A DNA stretch of 37,908 nt, taken from positions 1 through 37,908 of the forward strand of contig CAMPHJ010000018.1 of the NCBI GenBank assembly GCA_946885845.1. The letters are read 5' to 3'. Below, one piece after another: positions 33,451 to 37,908 of the stretch. A model generated the notes under the pieces. That model had not been told where the DNA came from. It saw nothing but the letters and a program-made list of their open reading frames with translations, and did no database searches. Numbering within the stretch: the stretch's first letter is position 1; every line of letters begins with the position of its first letter. This stretch comes from an uncultured Sphingobium sp. GTDB taxonomy: Bacteria; Pseudomonadota; Alphaproteobacteria; Sphingomonadales; Sphingomonadaceae. The translations under genes were made by a program, and so were the position numbers.

Positions 33451-34119
33451 TCAGGCCAGCACGGCGTCGCTGACAAAGGGGTTGGTGCGGCGTTCATGGG
33501 CGAAATTGCTCATGGGGCCGTGCCCCGGCACAAACGCCGTGTCGCCGCCCAGCGGCCACAGCTTCCCGGTGATCGCGTCGATCAGATGCTGATGATTACC
33601 CATCGGGAAGTCGGTTCGCCCGATTGACCCCTGGAACAACACATCGCCGACAATGGCCAGCTTACTGGGCGCATGGTGAAAGACGACATGGCCAGGCGTG
33701 TGGCCAGGGCAGTGGTAGACGTCCAGCGTCAGATTGCCGACCGTGACCTGGTCGCCGTCAGCCAGCCAGCGATCCGGTTCGAATATCTGGCCGTTCACAC
33801 CATAGTTGCGGCCATCCTCCTCCAACCGGTCGATCCAGAAGCGGTCGGCTTCATGGGGACCTTCGATGGGTACGCCCAGTTCCTTGGCGAGGATGCCCGC
33901 CTCTCCGCAATGGTCGATATGACCGTGGGTCACCAATATCTTTTCGATGGTGACGCCCTGCTGATCGGCTGCCGCCTTCAAGCGCGGCAGATCGCCGCCG
34001 GGATCGACGAACGCGCCGCGCCGGGTGGCGGTGCACCAGAACAGGGTGCAATTCTGCTGGAGCGGCGTCACCGGGATCAGCGCGGCCTGAAGCGGCGGGG
34101 TCTGCGAAGGCGTGGTCAT
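33451..34119 (-). CDS. Metallo-beta-lactamase fold hydrolase, glyoxalase II-like
   Basis: 222 residues from ATG 34119; the frame is open to 34170. The metal motif THGHIDH places ligands at His65, His67, Asp69 and His70; a later CPGHTPGHVVFH and VPGHGPMSNF add the rest. This matches YcbL/GloB-like hydrolases that cleave thioesters such as S-lactoylglutathione. It follows an Rrf2 regulator by 67 bases on the same strand. Confidence 0.9.
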   Translation of the reverse strand: MTTPSQTPPLQAALIPVTPLQQNCTLFWCTATRRGAFVDPGGDLPRLKAAADQQGVTIEKILVTHGHIDHCGEAGILAKELGVPIEGPHEADRFWIDRLEEDGRNYGVNGQIFEPDRWLADGDQVTVGNLTLDVYHCPGHTPGHVVFHHAPSKLAIVGDVLFQGSIGRTDFPMGNHQHLIDAITGKLWPLGGDTAFVPGHGPMSNFAHERRTNPFVSDAVLA

Positions 34120-34186
34120 CGCGCCGATGTGGCGAAGCTGCGCGGCGTGCGCAAGAGCCGGGCTGCACAAGCGACCGTCAATCGCG

Positions 34187-34612
34187 CTACTCTACCTGCT
34201 CAAGGCCGAGCGGTTCGGCCAGGCTGATCCCGTCCAGCACCTTTGCGGTTTCGTCCCGCACCCGCAACATGACACGGTGCAAGCGGCATTCCGATTCGGG
34301 CAGGCAGTTGGTGCAGCTTTCATGCGCGAAACGGCTGGCGCAGGGCGTCAGCGCCAGCGATCCGCGCGTCAGCCGGACGATGTCGCCATAGCTGATGTCG
34401 ATGGGCGCCAGCGCCAGCCAGTAGCCGCCGTCCCTTCCCCGCTGCGTCGCCACCAGGCCTTCGCGGGAGAGTTCGGAGAGGATCACCGTCAGGAATTTTG
34501 CCGGAATATTCTGCCGCGTGGCGATTTCGTTCAGGGGCACAGGTCCCTGGCGGTAACGGTCGGCAAGATGCTGGAGCGCGCGGATGGCGTAACGGGTCTT
34601 CTGCGAAAGCAT
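34187..34612 (-). CDS. Rrf2-family transcriptional regulator
   Basis: 141 residues. The N-terminal winged helix reads KTRYAIRALQHLADRY through RGRDGGYWLALAP, typical of Rrf2/IscR/NsrR. Four cysteines (91, 100, 103 and 109) in the C-terminal half could hold an iron-sulphur cluster. It may sense nitric oxide, iron or cysteine status. Its neighbours are an ArsC-like reductase upstream and an MBL hydrolase downstream. Confidence 0.9.
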   Translation of the reverse strand: MLSQKTRYAIRALQHLADRYRQGPVPLNEIATRQNIPAKFLTVILSELSREGLVATQRGRDGGYWLALAPIDISYGDIVRLTRGSLALTPCASRFAHESCTNCLPESECRLHRVMLRVRDETAKVLDGISLAEPLGLEQVE

Positions 34613-34663
34613 GGCCCCGTTATTCGCTCCCCGGCCTCATTTTACAAGCCGCCGCGCCGCCGA

Positions 34664-35020
34664 TCAGGCCTTTACACCCGCCAGTGCGGTTTCATAGGTC
34701 GTCGCCTTGAAGCCCACCACGGTGCTGCCGCCGACATCCAATATGGGCCGTTTGATCATCGACGGATTGGTCGTCATCAGCAGGATCGCCTTTTCCGCGT
34801 CGATATGCGCCTTATCGCCTGCGTCCAGCGCCTTGAAGGTGGTGCCGGAACGGTTGAGGATGGTTTCCCACCCATGTTCCATCACCCATTCTTCCAGCTT
34901 GCCCTTGTCGACGCCGGACACCTTATAATCATGGAAGCTGTAGGCGACGCGCTCATTATCCAGGAAATTGCGCGCTTTCTTGATCGTGTCGCAATTTTTG
35001 ATGCCGTACATGGTGATCAT
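34664..35020 (-). CDS. ArsC/Spx-like protein (YffB type)
   Basis: 118 residues. A thioredoxin-like fold starts MITMYGIKNCDTIKKAR, with a single catalytic Cys10 and no CxxC. This is the YffB branch of the arsenate reductase family, which may use glutathione rather than reduce arsenate; no other ars gene is nearby. It starts four bases after the Rid gene. Confidence 0.88.
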   Translation of the reverse strand: MITMYGIKNCDTIKKARNFLDNERVAYSFHDYKVSGVDKGKLEEWVMEHGWETILNRSGTTFKALDAGDKAHIDAEKAILLMTTNPSMIKRPILDVGGSTVVGFKATTYETALAGVKA

Positions 35021-35024
35021 GGGG

Positions 35025-35405
35025 TCAGCCTTTGAACGCGGTGACTTCGACTTCGACCTTCATCTCCGGCTTGATAAGGCCGGTGACGATGCAGCTGGCC
35101 GCGGGGCGGATGTCGCCAAAGACCGGAGCGGTCGCCTGGCCCAGATCGTCCCAATAAGCAGGGTCAGTGATATAATAGGTCACGCGCACCACATCGGCGA
35201 AGGAAAAGCCCGCTTCGTCCAGCGCCTTGCCAATGACCTTCAGCGCATTTGCGGTCTGATCGACGACGCTTTCGGGCATCGCCTTGGTTTCCGGGTCGGT
35301 GCCGGTCGTGCCAGCCACGAAGCACCAGTCGCCCTGGACGACGGCGCGGGAATAGCCGACCTGCGCTTCGAACGGCGAGCCCGAGGAAATGAGTTTGCGG
35401 GACAT
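35025..35405 (-). CDS. RidA-family protein
   Basis: 126 residues from ATG 35405 with AAGGAA upstream. The open frame continues to 36020, but that extension has no support. The fold is seen in YSRAVVQGDWCFVAGTTGTD and IRPAASCIVTGLIKPEMKVE, with the conserved Arg and Glu. RidA-type enzymes deaminate reactive enamine/imine intermediates. This is one of the divergent Rid subfamilies rather than classical RidA. Confidence 0.88.
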   Translation of the reverse strand: MSRKLISSGSPFEAQVGYSRAVVQGDWCFVAGTTGTDPETKAMPESVVDQTANALKVIGKALDEAGFSFADVVRVTYYITDPAYWDDLGQATAPVFGDIRPAASCIVTGLIKPEMKVEVEVTAFKG

Positions 35406-35540
35406 GGGAAGGTTCCTTCGAGCGGAAACGGGGAAAGGATTGGGCGGCTCTTGCCCCGTGCCGTCGCTGCTGTCCAGAGGCTTTCGCCGGGCCAGGAACA
35501 GCGGCGCGGCTGATCCGTTGATGGGCCAAGGAGACATGCC

Positions 35541-35846
35541 ATGGACCAGGACGACAAGAGCCCCATTCCCGACCCTATCGAGGAAAATGACGAACAGAGG
35601 GACAGCGGATCGCAGGCGCAGGACGTAGCCGACGACGCGCGGGTCCGCAGCACTGACCTGTCCGAGGACAGCGAGCGCGGCGGCAAGCCCAATCCGGCCC
35701 AGATCATCCCCGATGACACCCCCGATCTGGTCGAGCGGATGGAGGAAATGAACCGATCCGGTCGAATCGACATGGACGCCTATGCCGGTGAGCCGCAGAT
35801 GGATGATGAGGAGGATTCGCTGGGTCCGACAGAGCGGCAGCGCTGA
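35541..35846 (+). CDS. Small acidic hydrophilic protein, unknown
   Basis: 101 residues from ATG 35541 with AAGGAGA upstream. It is highly acidic (many Asp and Glu) with no hydrophobic segment or cysteine, so probably cytosolic and partly disordered. A conserved-looking central stretch is PDLVERMEEMNRSGRIDMDA. I recognise no named family. It is divergent from the Rid gene across 135 bases. Confidence 0.65.
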   Translation: MDQDDKSPIPDPIEENDEQRDSGSQAQDVADDARVRSTDLSEDSERGGKPNPAQIIPDDTPDLVERMEEMNRSGRIDMDAYAGEPQMDDEEDSLGPTERQR

Positions 35847-35932
35847 CCATATTCCTTGGGTCGCCGCCATTACGGAGCTTGATCGGATGAGGTTGGGCGC
35901 GCGGACCTGCGCCTGATTCCTATGCTGGACGG

Positions 35933-36379
35933 ATGATGTTCCACCGTCCACGTCCGACGAGCGCCTTCTTGGCCTTCTTGCTGAGCATATTGGGGCAGCA
36001 GGCTTCGGCGACCGCTTCAAACACCGCCTCTTCTCGCTTCACCTTTTGCCATAGCGGCGGCGGGGTGAATTGCGTGGTGGACGGCGATACTTTCTGGATG
36101 AGCGGCGAGAAAGTGCGGATCGCGGATATCGATACACCCGAAACGCATAACCCGCGCTGCGAAACGGAACGGAAGCTGGGCGATCGGGCGACGCGGCGGT
36201 TGCAGGCGTTGCTGAATGCGGGAGCCTTTTCCACAAGGCGGATCGATCGGGAGCGGGATCGCTATGGTCGGCTGTTGCGGATCGTGACGCGCGACGGCCG
36301 TTCGATCGGGTCGATGCTGGTCGCAGAAGGGCTGGCGCGCCCCTGGACGGGATCGCGCCAGCCCTGGTGCCGTAGTTAA
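35933..36379 (+). CDS. Thermonuclease-family (SNase-like) exported protein
   Basis: 148 residues with a hydrophobic leader (about residues 8-27), then an SNase core: VVDGDTFWM, KVRIADIDTPE and DRERDRYGRLLRIV carry the calcium-binding Asp and catalytic Arg/Glu residues. It is probably a secreted or periplasmic nuclease. Its TAA stop shares bases with the stop of the convergent glycine-zipper gene (TTAA at 36376-36379). Confidence 0.88.
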   Translation: MMFHRPRPTSAFLAFLLSILGQQASATASNTASSRFTFCHSGGGVNCVVDGDTFWMSGEKVRIADIDTPETHNPRCETERKLGDRATRRLQALLNAGAFSTRRIDRERDRYGRLLRIVTRDGRSIGSMLVAEGLARPWTGSRQPWCRS

Positions 36380-36960
36380 CGGCAGTTCAGACTGCCACGG
36401 TCGATCTCACGACCGAGCAGAGCGCCCGCGCCGCCACCGATCAGGATGCCAGCCGTATTGGAATAGCCGCGATCAAGTTGTCCGCCGAGCAGCGCGCCCA
36501 GCGCCGCGCCAACGATCAGGCCGGTCGTGCCGTCCGACCGGCGGCAATAATAGCGATCGTCATAACCACGATAGATGCGGGTGCCGCGCGTCACGCGGAT
36601 CGGTTCATAACCGCTGCGATAATAGCGGTCGGGACGATAGCGGCTACCATAACGGCGATCCGGGCGGTTCCAGTCATAGCCATAGACGACCTTGCCGGGG
36701 CGTTTCCAATGACCGCGGTGGCGGCCATTGTCGCGGCGATCGTCGCGCCAGTCGCGGCGGGCCTCCCGTACATCCTTGCGATAGTCGCGACGGGCTTCGC
36801 GATTGTCCTTGCGATAATCCCGGCGCGCTTCCCGCATATCCTTGCGATATTCGCGCGCATTTTCGCGATGTTCCCGCGGCTGGGCGAGCGCAGGCACGCT
36901 GGTCAGCGTCATCACACCCAGCGAAAGCGCGGACAGCGCGCTTTTCAAGCTGATCTTCAT
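36376..36960 (-). CDS. Exported glycine-zipper protein with Arg/Asp repeats
   Basis: 194 residues from ATG 36960 with AAGGAG ahead; the frame is open to 36978. A signal peptide ends at ALAQ (residue 27). Residues 31-74 are four near-copies of an 11-residue unit like MREARRDYRKD. A Tyr/Arg-rich middle follows, then a C-terminal glycine-zipper (LIVGAALGALLGGQLDRG and AGILIGGGAGALLGREIDRG) resembling 2TM glycine-zipper lipoproteins. It probably sits at the envelope; function is unknown. Confidence 0.85.
   Translation of the reverse strand: MKISLKSALSALSLGVMTLTSVPALAQPREHRENAREYRKDMREARRDYRKDNREARRDYRKDVREARRDWRDDRRDNGRHRGHWKRPGKVVYGYDWNRPDRRYGSRYRPDRYYRSGYEPIRVTRGTRIYRGYDDRYYCRRSDGTTGLIVGAALGALLGGQLDRGYSNTAGILIGGGAGALLGREIDRGSLNCR
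36739..36870 (-). repeat. 33-bp coding tandem repeat in the glycine-zipper gene
   Basis: Four copies of 33 bases encode residues 31-74 of the protein; the inner two (MREARRDYRKD and NREARRDYRKD) differ by one residue, and the outer copies are more diverged. Confidence 0.8.
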
Positions 36961-37108
36961 GAGTTTGCTCCTTGCCAAATAAGTCAGGCTGCTGGGTTAA
37001 ACACATGATCGGGGATGGACGTTGCATGAACGCAACAAAACTGCGCGTTCAGCGGGCCGACATGTGGAGGTTGCCTTCGCATTGGTCGCATTTTAAACAG
37101 GTTCAAAA

Positions 37109-37137
37109 GCCGCGTGAGGGCATAACGGGCACGCGGC
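37109..37137. other. Inverted repeat in the 259-base spacer
   Basis: GCCGCGTG (37109-37116) pairs perfectly with CACGCGGC (37130-37137). The spacer 36961-37219 otherwise holds a small GTTGC/GCAAC repeat near 37020-37040 and nothing I can call coding. Confidence 0.3.
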
Positions 37138-37175
37138 GGACATCCTTACATCGCGCGGCTCGCTGATCACCGTTG

Positions 37176-37230
37176 AGCGTATAATTGCGTGGGATGTTAT
37201 AAGCACACCCCACGCATGATCAATTACGCT
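37176..37230. other. Long imperfect palindrome at the 3' end of the 51-residue gene
   Basis: The inner stem GCGTGGG (37187-37193) pairs perfectly with CCCACGC (37209-37215). Outer arms AGCGTATAATT and AATTACGCT extend it with small bulges. The repeat includes the last codons of the small gene. It lacks a T-run, so it is an unusual terminator or a protein site. Confidence 0.45.
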
Positions 37231-37375
37231 GTCCTTTGGTTTGATCCTGTCCCAACGCCGAAGCGGCGACCGACTTGATCTGAGCCTTCGTGGGGTTGGA
37301 AATCTTGCCGGACAAGATGCCAGACGCCAAAGTCGAAATCCGACTAGATGTCTGTCGAGGTGGTTGCTTCGACAT
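37220..37375 (-). CDS. Small basic 51-residue protein, unknown
   Basis: Read from the minus strand: ATG 37375, preceded by AAAAGGAG at good spacing, to TGA 37220-37222. The protein starts MSKQPPRQTSSRISTLASGI and ends ALGQDQTKGQRN. It is rich in Ser, Thr, Lys, Gln and Ala, with no cysteine, aromatic residue or membrane segment. It resembles short Ser/Ala/Lys-rich proteins that occur, sometimes as tandem repeats, in many proteobacteria, but I cannot name the family with confidence. It lies among structured DNA elements. Confidence 0.65.
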   Translation of the reverse strand: MSKQPPRQTSSRISTLASGILSGKISNPTKAQIKSVAASALGQDQTKGQRN

Positions 37376-37417
37376 AATTCACTCCTTTTGACTTGCAGGA
37401 AATATCCGAGTAGTCAG

Positions 37418-37457
37418 GAGCCGCGGACGCGCTGTAAAAGCAACGCGCCCCCGGCTC
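37418..37457. other. Strong GC-rich hairpin upstream of the 51-residue gene
   Basis: GAGCCG..GG.CGCG (37418 onward) pairs over 16 positions with three mismatches to the arm ending GGCTC at 37457, around the loop GTAAAAGC. It sits between the small gene and the candidate RNA. Confidence 0.45.
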
Positions 37458-37465
37458 TAATTCGC

Positions 37466-37482
37466 TATGATGACCGGGTCAT
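37466..37482 (+). promoter_or_regulatory. Possible -10 box and 13-bp palindrome before the candidate RNA
   Basis: TATGAT at 37466-37471 matches a -10 element for plus-strand transcription starting near 37478; no good -35 is visible. ATGACC-G-GGTCAT (37470-37482) is a perfect palindrome overlapping it, as an operator would. Confidence 0.35.
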
Positions 37483-37607
37483 GGACCACATGACGCATCT
37501 CCTTTCTCTCTATGGAAGGAGTCTCACACGCTTTGGCTTGCCGGCTTTCGTGTGAGACATTTGGAACTCTGCGGCGGCTGCTTTTAGAAAAGTATGCCGC
37601 CGTTTTT
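37478..37607 (+). ncRNA. Candidate small RNA of about 130 nt with four stem-loops
   Basis: From 37478 the plus strand folds into consecutive hairpins. They are GTCATG/CATGAC (37478-37494), CTCCTT/AAGGAG (37499-37521), a perfect 10-bp GTCTCACACG/CGTGTGAGAC stem with an 18-base loop (37521-37558), and a terminator stem CGGCGGC/GCCGCCG followed by five T residues (37572-37607). The second hairpin carries CUCCUU, an anti-Shine-Dalgarno sequence of the kind found in alphaproteobacterial trans-acting small RNAs. No convincing ORF occupies this strand. I cannot assign it to a named RNA family. Confidence 0.45.
37572..37607 (+). terminator. Rho-independent terminator of the candidate RNA
   Basis: CGGCGGC (37572-37578) pairs with GCCGCCG (37596-37602), followed by TTTTT. 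No annotated plus-strand gene ends here, which is the main argument for an RNA gene upstream. Confidence 0.65.
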
Positions 37608-37617
37608 ACATACAAGA

Positions 37618-37651
37618 TTGGCGCGCCCTTTTTGGTCAAGGTCCGCGCCAA
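37618..37651 (-). other. Hairpin after nrdB
   Basis: TTGGCGCG (37618-37625) pairs perfectly with CGCGCCAA (37644-37651). It begins 16 bases after the nrdB stop and may end or protect its transcript, though no long T-run follows. Confidence 0.45.
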
Positions 37652-37666
37652 CCCAAACTTCCTTGT

Positions 37667-37908
37667 TTACTCCGCCGCGATGCCCGCAGCCTTGAACATG
37701 TCGGGATCGCTCGGTTCATCCACATTGGCGGCGTCGCCGGTCTTGAGCATCTTTCTGCGGTCGAACGCATCCCAGACTTCGTTCCATTGGCCGCGGGTGG
37801 CACCCTTTGAATATTCGGTCGCGCGGGTTTCGAAGAAGTTGGCGTGCTCCACGCCGTTCAGCAGCGGAGTCAGCCAGGGGAGCGGATGCTCGTCGATCAT
37901 GTAGATGG
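37667..37908 (-). CDS. nrdB: Ribonucleotide reductase beta subunit, C-terminal part (partial)
   Basis: The minus-strand frame enters from the right edge and ends at the stop at 37667. About 80 residues are visible: MIDEHPLPWLTPLLNGVEHA, then NFFETRATEYSKG and a C-terminal tail with WNEVWDAFD. This is the end of the class Ia small subunit, which holds the di-iron/tyrosyl radical (those residues lie outside the window); its C-terminal tail docks on NrdA. The 5' part is beyond the window. Confidence 0.88.
   Translation of the reverse strand, partial: IYMIDEHPLPWLTPLLNGVEHANFFETRATEYSKGATRGQWNEVWDAFDRRKMLKTGDAANVDEPSDPDMFKAAGIAAE

Noticed and set aside
35406..36020. N-terminal extension of the Rid protein by about 205 residues
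   Set aside because: The extension would overlap the acidic protein gene, has no recognisable domain, and the ATG at 35405 has its own ribosome binding site.
36972..37166. 64-codon plus-strand frame in the 36961-37219 spacer
   Set aside because: It has a TTG start, no ribosome binding site and a composition unlike its neighbours.
1..37908. tRNA, rRNA, CRISPR arrays, insertion sequences or attachment sites
   Set aside because: None was recognised by reading both strands; repeats found are coding tandem repeats or hairpins.

Overview
The window reads as chromosomal core plus lightly accessory DNA of a GC-rich alphaproteobacterium, most probably a Sphingomonadaceae member (Sphingobium/Sphingomonas-like). 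This rests on protein style and gene order seen by eye, not on a database search. Supporting traits are a TonB/ExbB/ExbD/ExbD operon, class I PHA synthase with a phasin, class I (archaeal-type) lysyl-tRNA synthetase, a bacteriophytochrome HWE kinase paired with heme oxygenase, the rpmF-plsX-fabH-ihfA-merR order, hom close to glpX, and several RcnB-like Arg/Asp-rich exported proteins. I see no rRNA, tRNA, CRISPR array, insertion sequence or prophage. No gene-free stretch exceeds about 300 bases.

Layout. 1-2456: 5' part of a dipeptide epimerase (minus), a possible 33-residue ORF, and an MsbA-type ABC exporter. 2586-5626 (minus): a PilZ protein, then the tonB-exbB-exbD-exbD operon, which has two strong intercistronic hairpins and a clear terminator. 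5877-9613 (plus): an exported unknown, hom and glpX, with a small exported protein on the minus strand between hom and glpX. 9681-15316 (minus): a MerC-like protein, a MASE1-PAS-GGDEF cyclase, clpS, phasin and phaC; the phasin promoter is framed by a near-perfect 19-bp inverted repeat. 15449-17932 (plus): alaC, a small membrane protein, a DUF2721 protein and an orphan [2Fe-2S] subunit, the last three joined by 4-base stop/start overlaps.

17936-21913 (minus): bphO-bphP followed by a DODA-type extradiol dioxygenase. 22153-24403 (plus): two RcnB-like proteins flanking a 2-oxoglutarate/Fe(II) prolyl hydroxylase. 24619-29613: lysK (minus), divergent from a DinG-like helicase coupled to a SixA-like phosphatase. 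29694-32802 (minus): merR, ihfA, fabH, plsX, rpmF. 33014-35405: a MAPEG protein, then a minus-strand Rid / ArsC-like / Rrf2 / MBL-hydrolase run. 35541-36960: an acidic unknown, a thermonuclease and a glycine-zipper protein. 36961-37908: a hairpin-dense segment with a 51-residue gene, a candidate small RNA with its own terminator, and the 3' end of nrdB.

Most genes are housekeeping (amino-acid and phospholipid synthesis, translation, gluconeogenesis, proteolysis), mixed with envelope and iron uptake, carbon storage and red-light/redox sensing. The parts that familiar annotation explains least are the structured RNA candidate near 37478-37607, the 51-residue gene beside it, the orphan [2Fe-2S] protein coupled to two membrane proteins, and the RcnB/hydroxylase cluster.
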